Of a stretch of 64,000 bases of DNA, positions 7,947 through 16,157 are shown piece by piece. The notes below the pieces were generated by a model, which was not told the DNA's origin, did no database searches, and saw only the letters and a list, made by a program, of their open reading frames with translations. The position numbers were made by a program, and so were the translations under genes. The stretch comes from Nitrosovibrio sp. Nv6 (GTDB taxonomy: Bacteria; Pseudomonadota; Gammaproteobacteria; Burkholderiales; Nitrosomonadaceae), in the NCBI RefSeq assembly GCF_900110495.1, contig NZ_FODX01000001.1:1240001-1304000 (forward strand), read 5' to 3'. Numbering within the stretch: the stretch's first letter is position 1; every line of letters begins with the position of its first letter.

Positions 7947-8651
7947 ATGGCTGGACCACTTGCACCATTCCTGATAGCAGCGGCCGTTGCGTCTGCACTT
8001 GCTTCTGCTGGCGGCACCATCGCATCGATGAGCGCGCAGAGTTCCATCAGGAAGAAACAGGCTGCGGCGCGCAACGCTGAAGCCGTCCGCCAGCGTGACA
8101 TTGACCGTCGGCGCGATATCGAGATGCAAAAGGCATTGCCCGAGCATGATGTTCAGTCTCAGGAAGAGAAGCAACAAGGGATAGCTGACGAGTTGTACAA
8201 GTACATGACGCCAACAGTGGACACTTCGACTGAATACATGGCTGACAACATGAATGCACCGCAAATAATCAAGGACACGATGCAGCGGCAGCTTGTGGGC
8301 GCGTTGCAGAAAGGGAAGAACTACGCGCGGAACTTGTCGCAAGTGTCGTCACTTGGTCGCCTCAATCTGGATAACAAGTTGGGAATGAACCGCCTGGGCG
8401 AGCGTGTCGGCATGCTTAACAATGAGTCGGCACGGTCAAGCGGGATTCTGCCTATGGAGTTGGACGACGCGAATCTTGCGGGCTTGGGAGCCGAGAATGC
8501 TGCTGGCATCTTGAACGGTGTTGGAGGCATCGCTGACGCCATTGGACAGTATCAGATTTTGGATAAAGGAGGGATAAAGAATGCCCTCGGGCTAGGAGCA
8601 AAGCCAACTGCGAAAGGTTCCCCCCTGCCGCTTAACTCGCACGTCGGTTAA
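7947..8651 (+). CDS. Phage-like internal or structural protein
   Basis: A 234-residue protein with a hydrophobic Ala/Gly-rich segment at residues 5-28, a long charged helix with coiled-coil character at about 30-85, and a Gly/Ala-rich tail ending in GSPLPLNSHVG. This organisation resembles DNA-ejection or internal virion proteins of short-tailed phages, but no specific match can be named. AAAGGAG lies seven bases before ATG 7947. It sits 11 bases after the broken small gene, and the two look like one phage-derived unit. No other virion gene is present, so it is probably a remnant or a cargo gene with another use. Confidence 0.55.
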   Translation: MAGPLAPFLIAAAVASALASAGGTIASMSAQSSIRKKQAAARNAEAVRQRDIDRRRDIEMQKALPEHDVQSQEEKQQGIADELYKYMTPTVDTSTEYMADNMNAPQIIKDTMQRQLVGALQKGKNYARNLSQVSSLGRLNLDNKLGMNRLGERVGMLNNESARSSGILPMELDDANLAGLGAENAAGILNGVGGIADAIGQYQILDKGGIKNALGLGAKPTAKGSPLPLNSHVG

Positions 8652-8677
8652 ATACAGGACTTCACGCATGCATAAGA

Positions 8678-9001
8678 TTGGACTATTCGCTTTTAACCAG
8701 CTGTGCCGCACCAATTACCGAGGATGGCCTACAAGTGCGCCAACTCCAGCATAGGTTGTCAGAAGGCTGTGAATTTATCGGGATCGTGCAGACAGAAGGC
8801 GGACTCTTTTATTCCAGCAAGCCGGAAGCAAGCCGGGACATGCTGAACAAGGTTCGCAACGAAACTGCTAGCCTGGGTGGAAACGCATTCACGATTACCA
8901 CCGTAGAAATCGAGCGCGGATTCAGCCTGCCATTCGCTCAGGCCGACGCTTATATCTGCCCCCACTTGATTGGCTCTGGTCGCTGGGCGGATCGATTGTA
9001 G
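8678..9001 (+). CDS. DUF4156/RcsF-like small lipoprotein, probably frameshifted in the signal peptide
   Basis: The 107-residue frame contains LLTSC-A, a lipobox, near its start. It then has the CEFIGIV ... LGGNAFTIT pattern seen in DUF4156/RcsF-like lipoproteins. The reported start is a TTG without a ribosome binding site. An ATG at 8668 opens MHKIGLFAF in another frame, which would lead into the lipobox if one base were removed near 8690. The gene therefore may have lost its signal peptide through a one-base indel. It follows the phage-like gene by about 20 bases on the same strand. Confidence 0.45.
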   Translation: MDYSLLTSCAAPITEDGLQVRQLQHRLSEGCEFIGIVQTEGGLFYSSKPEASRDMLNKVRNETASLGGNAFTITTVEIERGFSLPFAQADAYICPHLIGSGRWADRL

Positions 9002-9154
9002 GGGCCCCTGCAGATGCTCCTGAGTGTGGAAGGTCCGCTCCGCGCCAAGTGTCACTTCCAAGAAGGTACGCGACCCGCAAACGTCTAGAGCGCTCGGCGC
9101 GCAGTCTGATAGCGGCGTGGCCGAAACTGCCGTAGTAATCGGCCGAGCGCCGAC

Positions 9155-10264
9155 TCAACGCACCAGCCGAAGTTTGGCCGAGCGGGACGTCGACACGACA
9201 TTTGCTTCACCTGTTTCATGCCCTCTAACACTGGACAGAGTAAGCATGAACGTCAATGCATTTAGATCATCCAGTGTCAGAGACAACTCGTTTGCAATCT
9301 CCACCCTTCCAATCCCTTCTCTGCGTAACCTGTCGAAAACCTTGCCTAGCATCTGCGAGGTTTCCTGGAGCATCGGATTTGGCTCCGTGGTGCGGTAGCC
9401 TTTCTTGGCAATTTCGATACACAGCGTTCGATATGTCCATTCGGTCACCAACCCAAGGCTGTTCATTCGATAGGCTAGCGCTGCCAGTGATACTCCCCAA
9501 TAACTCTTCAGTTTTATCAGCTGAGGGACTGTGACTAATAAGGGGCGACGTGCTACGACATCATCATGAGGCATCAAAAATGCTGAAGCGAAAGCATTCG
9601 CCTCGCGCTCCTTTTCAGGACTGTGCACCCTGCTGTGCAGCATACTGTATCTGTCGCGCACCAAATGGCCTAGTTCGTGACCGGCGTCGAAGCGACTGTG
9701 CTCGGCACTCTTGAAGGTGTTCAGGAACACAAATGGAGTGTTCTCATGCCATACACTGAATGCATCCACCTCACGCGCCTCAATGGCGAGCGAATAGACC
9801 CGGATCCCTTTCGATTCCAGTAGATGAATCATGTTGCTAATGGGCGCTTGACCAAGTCCCCACATACGCCGAAGCGTTGCCGCTGCATCCTCCGGACTGA
9901 GGTCGCTTAAATCCGGCAACTCCGCTTGGGGTAAGCTGAATCGCGATTCGATCCAGTGGTTCAAAACAAATGCAAGCGATCCTGCATTCAAGGCGCTGTC
10001 TCTAAGCGCAGCGGACATCTTCGACATTGAGCGGAAACTGGCCGTATGCTCGGAAATTTTCGGCAGATCTGGGCCGAAAAAAAACGATATCGGGAAGCGG
10101 AGAAGTTCCGCGAGTTCCGCGAGCCGCTCTGGTTCCGGCTCATACTCTCCAGCTTCATAGCCTTGGATTGTTCGACTCCGAACGCCCAGCTCTTCGGCGA
10201 GACGTACTTTCGTCCAGCGCCGGCGCGTTCTCGCAAACTCGATTCTTGAGGGATTAAGCATCAC
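9155..10264 (-). CDS. XRE-type helix-turn-helix protein with ImmA/IrrE metallopeptidase domain
   Basis: The 369-residue product starts with an XRE helix-turn-helix (about residues 8-60, with LAEELGVRSRTIQGYEAG). A COG2856 ImmA/IrrE domain follows, with its zinc motif HELGH at 196-200 and a downstream EREANAFASAFLMP helix that supplies the third ligand. The family controls mobile elements and toxin-antitoxin units by cleaving or regulating repressors. The last 110 residues are outside both domains. It lies 18 bases downstream of the unknown gene 10283-10969 on the same strand, so the two are likely co-transcribed. A PIN-like gene diverges from the pair. Confidence 0.88.
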   Translation of the reverse strand: MMLNPSRIEFARTRRRWTKVRLAEELGVRSRTIQGYEAGEYEPEPERLAELAELLRFPISFFFGPDLPKISEHTASFRSMSKMSAALRDSALNAGSLAFVLNHWIESRFSLPQAELPDLSDLSPEDAAATLRRMWGLGQAPISNMIHLLESKGIRVYSLAIEAREVDAFSVWHENTPFVFLNTFKSAEHSRFDAGHELGHLVRDRYSMLHSRVHSPEKEREANAFASAFLMPHDDVVARRPLLVTVPQLIKLKSYWGVSLAALAYRMNSLGLVTEWTYRTLCIEIAKKGYRTTEPNPMLQETSQMLGKVFDRLRREGIGRVEIANELSLTLDDLNALTFMLTLSSVRGHETGEANVVSTSRSAKLRLVR

Positions 10265-10282
10265 GGTCCCAACCCACGCGCA

Positions 10283-10969
10283 TCATGTCCCGGCCTTGCG
10301 CTCGACAGATACATCGAATGGAGTTGTCGGCAATGCTGCCACCATAGGTACCATCGGCTCACCCTTCAGTGAACGGAGAATGATCCGCTCCGACCAATCT
10401 ACAATCTTCCTGTGCTGGAAGTCTGACGGCAGCGAGAGCTCGGTTCGGATTTCCTTCAATCCGTTCGTGCCAACTTCGACGTGGTAAAGCAGAACCCAGA
10501 ATTGAGTCCCACCATCGCCCTTCTTTCGTAGTTTCGTGATTAGCCTGTTCTCGAAAAGCTGGTACTGCACGTTGCGCTGAACCGCCTTGTCCAGAACCGC
10601 TCCCTTGTCGGCTTGGTTCGTGGGATGGCCATATGGTTTGCCGGTGTCACTATTGCCCGTCATTACCCCAATAGCCAGGGATTTGTCTGGCGAAATCACA
10701 AGCGGACAATTCTGCTCGTCCCGGATGATCCAGCCCTGCACACGTAATGCGACTCGCAACTGGGCAACAAAGGTATGCCAATGGTAGGTTCCAGCCGCGG
10801 TCGGGGCGTGAGCGGGCGTTGCCTCCAGCCGGGCTTCATAGCCACGCTGGTTCGCCTCCAAGAGTAATTCCTGATGCAATGCAGAATCAATCTCGAACAG
10901 GCGGGCATCTACTTCTGCAGGCTCAGAAATGATTCGTGTGGGTTGTGGTGTGTTCGAATGAGTGAGCAA
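10283..10969 (-). CDS. Unknown protein paired with the XRE-ImmA/IrrE gene
   Basis: I do not recognise the family. The 228-residue frame starts at TTG 10969, which has GGAG seven bases upstream; the frame is open further upstream, but that part is low-complexity, Gly-rich sequence unlikely to be protein. The central part (TYHWHTFVAQLRVALRVQGW, ISPDKSLAIGVMTGNSDTG) and the C-terminal part (QFWVLLYHVEVGTNGLKEIRTELSLP) read as a compact alpha/beta domain with no transmembrane segment. The short gap and common strand with the downstream XRE-ImmA/IrrE gene suggest that the two products work together, for example as toxin and antitoxin or sensor and effector. Confidence 0.55.
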   Translation of the reverse strand: MLTHSNTPQPTRIISEPAEVDARLFEIDSALHQELLLEANQRGYEARLEATPAHAPTAAGTYHWHTFVAQLRVALRVQGWIIRDEQNCPLVISPDKSLAIGVMTGNSDTGKPYGHPTNQADKGAVLDKAVQRNVQYQLFENRLITKLRKKGDGGTQFWVLLYHVEVGTNGLKEIRTELSLPSDFQHRKIVDWSERIILRSLKGEPMVPMVAALPTTPFDVSVERKAGT

Positions 10970-11410
10970 GAAGGATCTCCGTTTTTTACTTCCGGTTATC
11001 TTACCACTTAATGAGGTATGAAAACCAGAAGTTGTAGCAGCGCCGGGCAATGATGAGCATGCCAAGCATTTCGCAGAAAGGGCGTTTACTACCAGGCTAG
11101 GCATGTACCAGTCTGACCGGTCAGTCGGCACCACTCCCGATCCTCGCCGCTTCCTGGTCCCGCCCTTCGCCCCGGCCTTGAGGCGGAGGCGATCCCCCAC
11201 CCCGCCACCCCCGCCGCGCACGCGTGAAACTCCGTTGAGGTACCTCTCCAAAAATTTTCAATTTTCCGAAAAAATCAGAGGTATGAGATTGATTAAACAA
11301 TTCCTGATGGATGTGAGTACCAAACGCTGATCAGCTTGAGATAAACTATTGCTCCTTGTTCTCACCGAAAAACCCTATTTCCGCAGCCTTGTTCGGCATA
11401 AAAAAAACCG
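10970..11410. promoter_or_regulatory. Divergent intergenic region between the defence-like genes
   Basis: No convincing gene. An AT-rich stretch at about 11245-11275 is flanked by GGTACCTCT and AGAGGTAT in inverted orientation, and GAGGTATGA also occurs near 11012. These may be operator and promoter elements for the XRE protein, but that is a guess. A short Pro/Arg-rich frame at 11103-11330 is rejected. Confidence 0.3.
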
Positions 11411-12616
11411 ATGTACCCTCTCCGCGTCTATCTTGACAGCAGCGACTTCTCGGTATTATCTGATCCTCGGCGCCGCATTGAATTTGCCCCCATACTAAAG
11501 CAGCTCCGTCACTGGGCGGCTAATGAGCAGATCACGTGTCTGTTCTCCGGAACCCATCTCAGCGAAATGGCCCCAACTGATGCCGGTTTCGCAGATGCTG
11601 CCCAACGCCGGGCGGATCTCTTGGTCGAACTATGTGGCAGAAACGCATTGATTTCTCAAGATCGTCTCTTTACGGGAGAGCTTAGGTTTGCGTTGCATTT
11701 GGCTGAGGACCCTCCAGCCGTGCACTCTTCTATCGGCGAGTGGTACCCGGATGCCTTTGCAGATGTGCTTCCAGTTGGCCCCTTCGATATACCAACTGCG
11801 AATATCAAAAATATTATCAACAACTCAGGTATGAGCAGAAAGATCCGCCGAATGGCAGAGCGCAAGGCATTTAAGCACGGCAAGCCGAAGGCCCAACTAC
11901 ACGCAGCAGTTGTCGAAACCGCACGGACTGACAGTTTGGACGAGCTCCTTCAGAAATACCCGATGCGACCACAGGATGCACGTGTTCTCAGTCGCTACTT
12001 TGTGGGCGATGCCTCCAGCGCGGATGCGATCGCTGCGTTTCAAGAGAGCCTTCGCGATCCTCGATGGATGATGCAGTGGTTCAGCATGCACCACAAACAA
12101 CTCAGCCCCTTCATTGAGTGGACACGCGGCCCGGCGGCTCTGTTGCTAACCAGTATAAATGAGATGGCTGCACATGCTGCGTCCGTGCGAAAGATCGACG
12201 CTGAACTAGGCACCTCGCTGACAGATACTCTTTATTCCTCCTCGAAATGGATGCAATTGCAGGAGGATATGCTCCTCGGGATCGCCACCCGACTATCGGA
12301 GAAATTCTCTGATCAAGTGTCCCGCACACTCACGCCATCCTTGATAGATAATGGTTGCCCAGGTTTATCGGTAGGTGTTAAATCGCTTTATAAGGCGTGG
12401 TGGACCGTAACTGGACACATGCCTCGGCGAGCTAAGCTAAGCGATTTTCCAGACGCTCTACACGCGATGTATGCTCCATACGTAAATGTTTTTCGAGCTG
12501 ATTCCTTCATGGCTCCCCATATTAAACAATACGCACAAAAATTTGGGACACAAATAGTCCCCAAACTCACAGCCCTTATACCCACAATACACAAGGCATT
12601 ACAAGGTGAGACGTAG
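11411..12616 (+). CDS. PIN-like domain protein, possible RNase effector
   Basis: A 401-residue protein that opens with YLDSSDFSVL, the first strand and acidic site of PIN-like nucleases. LSEMAP (Glu near residue 52) and, near the C-terminus, FPDALHAMYAPYVNVFRADSFM place further acidic residues where PIN domains have them. The long middle section (about residues 100-330) would be a helical insertion, which makes it much larger than VapC-type toxins. ATG 11411 fits the domain start, though there is no Shine-Dalgarno. It is divergent from the XRE-ImmA/IrrE pair across a 440-base region, which suggests a shared regulatory unit. The family assignment rests on motifs only. Confidence 0.6.
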   Translation: MYPLRVYLDSSDFSVLSDPRRRIEFAPILKQLRHWAANEQITCLFSGTHLSEMAPTDAGFADAAQRRADLLVELCGRNALISQDRLFTGELRFALHLAEDPPAVHSSIGEWYPDAFADVLPVGPFDIPTANIKNIINNSGMSRKIRRMAERKAFKHGKPKAQLHAAVVETARTDSLDELLQKYPMRPQDARVLSRYFVGDASSADAIAAFQESLRDPRWMMQWFSMHHKQLSPFIEWTRGPAALLLTSINEMAAHAASVRKIDAELGTSLTDTLYSSSKWMQLQEDMLLGIATRLSEKFSDQVSRTLTPSLIDNGCPGLSVGVKSLYKAWWTVTGHMPRRAKLSDFPDALHAMYAPYVNVFRADSFMAPHIKQYAQKFGTQIVPKLTALIPTIHKALQGET

Positions 12617-12732
12617 ATCCACAGAACGCGTTATCTACCTTTAATGTCGCGCGCCGTAGCACGGGTCTTGCCCGCCTTCCTCGGCGCATACTCCGTCCAA
12701 AAAATGTGATGCACTTCCCATCCCGCCATGCC

Positions 12733-13189
12733 TCAGTGCAACGTCCTTCTTTTCTTGCTGCTGGCCAGTCCGCCCGCTTGCCCCTGAATCTGAACTTTCA
12801 TGCAGCCATCCATGAGCAGCAGTTGCTCGACGATATCAAGGGCCGGGATAGGTGCATCATCCAAGCGCCGGGAAACTCGCTTGGGCCCGGTCGACACGTC
12901 CCCGCGCTCTTTGCGTTCGCGCCGGCATCGCTGCGGCTGTTCCCCCTCGTACAGTTTCAGCAGCTTCGGCGATAGCTTTACCTGCTCGCCCAACATTCCC
13001 GTTTGATTGCAGTATTGCGTAGTCAAGTTTCAGCAGCTTCGGCGATAGCTTTACCTGCTCGCCCGTATCCGCATAGGTTAGATCAACACGTGCGCAATCA
13101 TCGCGGCGCGACTCTTCCCAATATCTGTTTACCTTGGCAATGTGGCCAGATGGTGTTACTACCAGATCACCGTTTTTGAAGTCGCTCAT
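12733..13189 (-). pseudogene. Hypothetical gene broken by a 73-base duplication
   Basis: The start MSDFKNGDLVVTPSGHIAKV (ATG 13189, behind GGAAGG) reads well up to GEQVKLSPKLLKL, where the frame is lost. A second copy of the segment encoding GEQVKLSPKLLKL follows 73 bases on and continues in another frame as YEGEQPQRCRRERKERGD to the stop at 12733. Removing 73 bases gives an uninterrupted 127-residue protein. The N-terminal half resembles a small beta-barrel (KOW/SH3-like); the C-terminal half is basic. A further 32-codon frame (12631-12729) lies just downstream and may be part of the same decay. Confidence 0.6.
12953..13064. repeat. 39-bp direct repeat, 73-base period
   Basis: The 39 bases at 12953-12991 are repeated exactly at 13026-13064, with 34 bases of unrelated filler between them. 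The copies cause the frameshift in the hypothetical gene. Confidence 0.9.
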
Positions 13190-13458
13190 GATGCCTTCCA
13201 GCTTCATCGTATCGTGGAAAATATTGAAGCGCTACAGCGCGCATCGGAGGAAGAACTTGCCTACATCGAAAACGCCAGCACTCGACAAGTTGACGCCAGA
13301 GAAACGGAAGAAGGTTCTCGACCTGGCGGCGGAGATGACGGTGCTGAACCACGTCAAGAAGCTGGTGGAAGATATGCGAGTCGAGGCGACGAACTCGAAT
13401 TCCAGCTCGAGCGAGCGTAGGACGGAATCATAATCTACCCAGCTTGCTTGTGTGGTGG
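13190..13458 (+). other. Possible decayed coding segment
   Basis: The plus strand here shows protein-like pieces in two frames: ENIEALQRASEEELAYIENA (from about 13215) and LDKLTPEKRKKVLDLAAEMT with a helical continuation to the stop at 13433. A single frameshift near 13280 would join them into a mostly helical protein of about 75 residues. No start with a ribosome binding site is visible. It may be a relic of a gene of the element. Confidence 0.25.
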
Positions 13459-13983
13459 TCAGGACTTATACAATCTCCTCAGCCGCTCGGTCATCTTTTC
13501 GTCATACTCAAGGCGACCCTCGATAGTCGCAAGGAATTGATCAGTTAGCCGTCTCCAAGTGGGCCAGCGCATCCATAGCGGCTTTCCTTCCGGCTGGCTT
13601 GAGTCTTCACTACCTCGGCGCTCATAAGCTCGTTTAAAGCGGCGAAATGCACGCTCGGACTCCCCCTCATTTTCAACAGGATGAGCCAAGTTCAGGCATT
13701 TCTTGCACCCGTACTGATCCGAAGGCATCTCCCCCTTTGGGAAGCGGTAAAGGATGCAACAGCGTCCCAGGCAGCGTGGGCAGCAAAAATAAACGCGGTA
13801 CCCGCCCAGATGGCATTGCCGCCATTCCAGATCCACCGTTACACTGCCAGCAAGGATAAAGGCCTCACTGTTCGGGCGAAGACAATATTCACGCGCCAGC
13901 TTCCGCACGTCCACCGAGAAGAAGTCATCGGTAAAAGCCTTGTCTCCGCGGCGCCAAAAACTTCGGATATCTAATTCATCCAT
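13459..13983 (-). CDS. Zinc-ribbon-like protein of mobile elements, function unknown
   Basis: A 174-residue protein with two CxxC pairs: CCPRC at about 87-91 and CKKC at about 112-115. They are preceded by WRQCHLGGYRVYF and followed by LAHPVENEGESERAFRRFKRAY. This W..C..GG.R.YF.CP.C ... C..C..L.. pattern is familiar from proteins of unknown function on many proteobacterial mobile elements. The cysteine pairs probably bind zinc. The gene starts immediately to the left of the G-rich repeat array, with the helicase gene on the other side, so a part in replication or regulation of the element is plausible. Confidence 0.65.
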   Translation of the reverse strand: MDELDIRSFWRRGDKAFTDDFFSVDVRKLAREYCLRPNSEAFILAGSVTVDLEWRQCHLGGYRVYFCCPRCLGRCCILYRFPKGEMPSDQYGCKKCLNLAHPVENEGESERAFRRFKRAYERRGSEDSSQPEGKPLWMRWPTWRRLTDQFLATIEGRLEYDEKMTERLRRLYKS

Positions 13984-14093
13984 GACAATGACTGAAAGAA
14001 AACAAGTTCGACCAAAGTTAGAAAAAATTATTGGGAAATGTTGCCATGGTTCGAATCATACTTTATCAACTCATCACACCGAAACGCATCAGC

Positions 14094-14302
14094 TTCCCCA
14101 TTCCCCAAACCCATTCCCATCCCCCCTAAAGGGGGGATTGGGGAAGATTGGGGACTAAATTGGGGAAAATGGGGACTTTGGGGACGTTTTGGGGACTTTT
14201 TTGGGGACGTTTTGGGGACTCTAAATCTCAGTTTGGGGACGTTTTGGGGAAAATGGCACTTTTCGCCTATTTTTTAATCAGTAGATTGGGGACTTTTGGG
14301 GA
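14094..14302. repeat. Helically phased TTGGGGAC iteron-like array, candidate replication origin
   Basis: Twelve copies of GGGGA, most in the context T(T)TGGGGAC, start at 14140, 14150, 14162, 14171, 14180, 14191, 14203, 14214, 14235, 14246, 14288 and 14298. The steps are 10, 12, 9, 9, 11, 12, 11, 21, 11, 42 and 10 bases, all near multiples of 10.5, so the copies face one side of the helix. Two inverted copies (TTCCCCA, TTCCCCAAAC) lie at 14094-14110, followed by a C6-G6 hairpin. The array sits between the RepA-like helicase gene and the zinc-ribbon gene. An origin role is inferred from phasing and context. Confidence 0.7.
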
Positions 14303-14333
14303 CTATTCAAGAGTTCTTGATACCATTGTCATG

Positions 14334-15575
14334 CTATCGAATCCATATCCAGCCTTCTCGCAGTATTAGGCAACCGGCATTTACCAATCCTGTCACAGCA
14401 ATCCTCACCCGTTCCGGCACTCGATCATTTTCAACAGCCAGGCGACCACGGCAGGCCTCGATTAATTCATCCACGCGAGTGCAAGGACGCCCGTTAGGCG
14501 CGCCACCCCTAGCAAAATCTTTTGATGCCCGAAGCAGTTCGCCGGCCACGTCATATACCACTTTCTGATTTCCGCCCTTAGGGAGCTTCACGCGTCGCAC
14601 AGAATCGGCGGTGCGTTCTTCTGGAGTGATGATGCACGAGGTTATCGAATCCCCATCGTTATCCGTGCCCACCTCCACAGACGAAAGCCGGAACGCATGT
14701 TCTTCCCCATCAACTCCGTCTTTTGATTTCGCCAGCCGCCAGGACCGCCGGTCATCCTCACGCCTTACTTCGATCACCGCATCACTGGCGGCGAGCAGGC
14801 TACTATGCCCTCGCATACCCCTGGATGCGTCTTTTCCACTGTGATGGATAGGAATAACAACGCAATCGCACTCCTCCCCAATGCGATGGAGAGTGTCTAC
14901 AATTCTTCCCATATCTGGACTCGAATTTTCATCTGCCCCGGCTGCCGCAGCGCTCAAAGTGTCAATCATGATGACACCCGGGCAGTAGTTATCAGAGTGA
15001 AGATTATTCACCTTTTCAATAAAGACTTCGACATCATGCGGGCTGAAAAGCGAGAAGGAGCCTTTAACAAACTGTACGGTCCGCTCAATAGCCTCATCCC
15101 GATAGTATTCATAATAAGCCCGGACACGCTGTGCTAGACCGCCTTGACCCTCCAGGCATAAATAAACCGCATCACGCTGTAAAGTTCGGTGGCCATAAAA
15201 TGGCCTGCCTTCCGAAATGGCAAAGGCCAGTTCAAGCGCCAGAAAAGATTTTCCACTGCTAGGCGGCCCGAAGATAGGGACCAGCCCATTTTGCGGAAGG
15301 ATGCCTTTTACCAAATATTGCGCGGGTGGCATCGCTAGCAGATCCGCTGCCGTTTGAAATTCGAGGCGTTCAGGCTCCCGCCCCGTGACCGTATCTTGCT
15401 GGCTGTGCCATTTGACGCGCTTTCCGTTGACAACGAGTCTCGGCATCTCGATTAATTCCAGACCAGCGCAGCCCTCAAGGCCTCGGGGTATGTAATCCGG
15501 AATACATTTTTTCTGCTCAGCTTCGCTCAGCTTGCGCCATTCCTGGGATGATATTATTTTGCCTGCTGCATTCAT
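14334..15575 (-). CDS. RepA-like hexameric helicase (AAA ATPase) of the element
   Basis: A 413-residue RecA-fold ATPase of the RSF1010 RepA/AAA_25 type. Walker A is GPPSSGKS at residues 103-110, Walker B is VIMID at 201-205, and IPIHHSGKD plus RGHSSL (about 241-260) are the sensor and DNA-loop motifs of that family. Such proteins unwind plasmid or satellite origins as hexamers. The C-terminal 90 residues look like a winged helix. The frame is open to GTG 15614, but ATG 15575 has GAGGAG eight bases upstream and forms an ATGA overlap with the upstream gene, so it is chosen. It is the last gene of a tightly coupled minus-strand unit, and the phased repeat array is directly beyond its 3' end. Confidence 0.88.
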   Translation of the reverse strand: MNAAGKIISSQEWRKLSEAEQKKCIPDYIPRGLEGCAGLELIEMPRLVVNGKRVKWHSQQDTVTGREPERLEFQTAADLLAMPPAQYLVKGILPQNGLVPIFGPPSSGKSFLALELAFAISEGRPFYGHRTLQRDAVYLCLEGQGGLAQRVRAYYEYYRDEAIERTVQFVKGSFSLFSPHDVEVFIEKVNNLHSDNYCPGVIMIDTLSAAAAGADENSSPDMGRIVDTLHRIGEECDCVVIPIHHSGKDASRGMRGHSSLLAASDAVIEVRREDDRRSWRLAKSKDGVDGEEHAFRLSSVEVGTDNDGDSITSCIITPEERTADSVRRVKLPKGGNQKVVYDVAGELLRASKDFARGGAPNGRPCTRVDELIEACRGRLAVENDRVPERVRIAVTGLVNAGCLILREGWIWIR

Positions 15576-15817
15576 TTGAGGGCTCTCCTCTGGCAATCTT
15601 GGCTTCTCTTCCACCAGTCTTCCACCTGTTCAGTCTTAGCAGCCTTGAGCGCTCGGGCTGCCGCTGGATCTCGGCGCTTGAGTAAGTAGTATTCCCATAA
15701 CTCGGTGCCCGACCACGTTTCACCCCCACCCGCGTACATCTTCTCGGCGTTTCTCGGCGCGAGATTTCCGGATAGCAGAGCAGTGGAATGTATGGGAAAC
15801 GTTCCCGCCGCACTCAT
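15572..15817 (-). CDS. Small hypothetical protein coupled to the helicase
   Basis: An 81-residue protein that I do not recognise. It is basic, with a helical C-terminal half (YYLLKRRDPAAARALKAAKTEQ, then VEDWWKRSQD). Its start overlaps the AlpA stop as ATGA, and its stop overlaps the helicase start in the same way, so the three are translationally coupled. A helper role in replication, or a short DNA-binding function, is plausible from position only. Confidence 0.65.
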   Translation of the reverse strand: MSAAGTFPIHSTALLSGNLAPRNAEKMYAGGGETWSGTELWEYYLLKRRDPAAARALKAAKTEQVEDWWKRSQDCQRRALK

Positions 15818-16050
15818 TGCAAGGTCTCACTGGATGCGTGACGCTTGACGGTCTCGCGGATATCTTCCACTCGCCACGCCGTCACGCGCTTGCCAAGAGT
15901 GCGCACGGGTTGCGGGAAACGGCCTGACTTCACTCCGTCCCACCAACAGGTTTTTTTTACGGGAATTATCGGGGGAATCGGCGGTTCCGCTTTGGGATCA
16001 CCGATAATTTGGTACAAACGAAGAAACCCGGTTTCGGGAAGTTTATGCAT
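15814..16050 (-). CDS. AlpA-family phage regulatory protein
   Basis: A 78-residue protein with the AlpA/excisionase-like winged helix: RLYQIIG, then CWWDGVKSGRFPQPVRTLGKRVTAWRVEDI split over two helices and a wing. In P4-type elements AlpA activates integrase or excision genes. ATG 16050 has AAGAGG eight to nine bases upstream. A longer frame from GTG 16113 has no such site. The gene heads a coupled set with the next two genes. Confidence 0.82.
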   Translation of the reverse strand: MHKLPETGFLRLYQIIGDPKAEPPIPPIIPVKKTCWWDGVKSGRFPQPVRTLGKRVTAWRVEDIRETVKRHASSETLQ

Positions 16051-16157
16051 TTCGGTCGCCTCTTGTTCGTTAAAGGACGCTGAAATACTACAAACTCCGT
16101 TAATGTCCGTCACGACAAGAATTGTTCGGTTAATGTCGCAAGAAATTGCGAGGAAAG

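Noticed and set aside
11103..11330. A 75-codon frame between the defence-like genes
   Set aside because: Low-complexity Pro/Arg composition and no ribosome binding site.
14131..14302. CRISPR-like short repeat array
   Set aside because: The repeats are 8-10 bases at about one helical turn, without unique spacers of constant length, and there are no cas genes.
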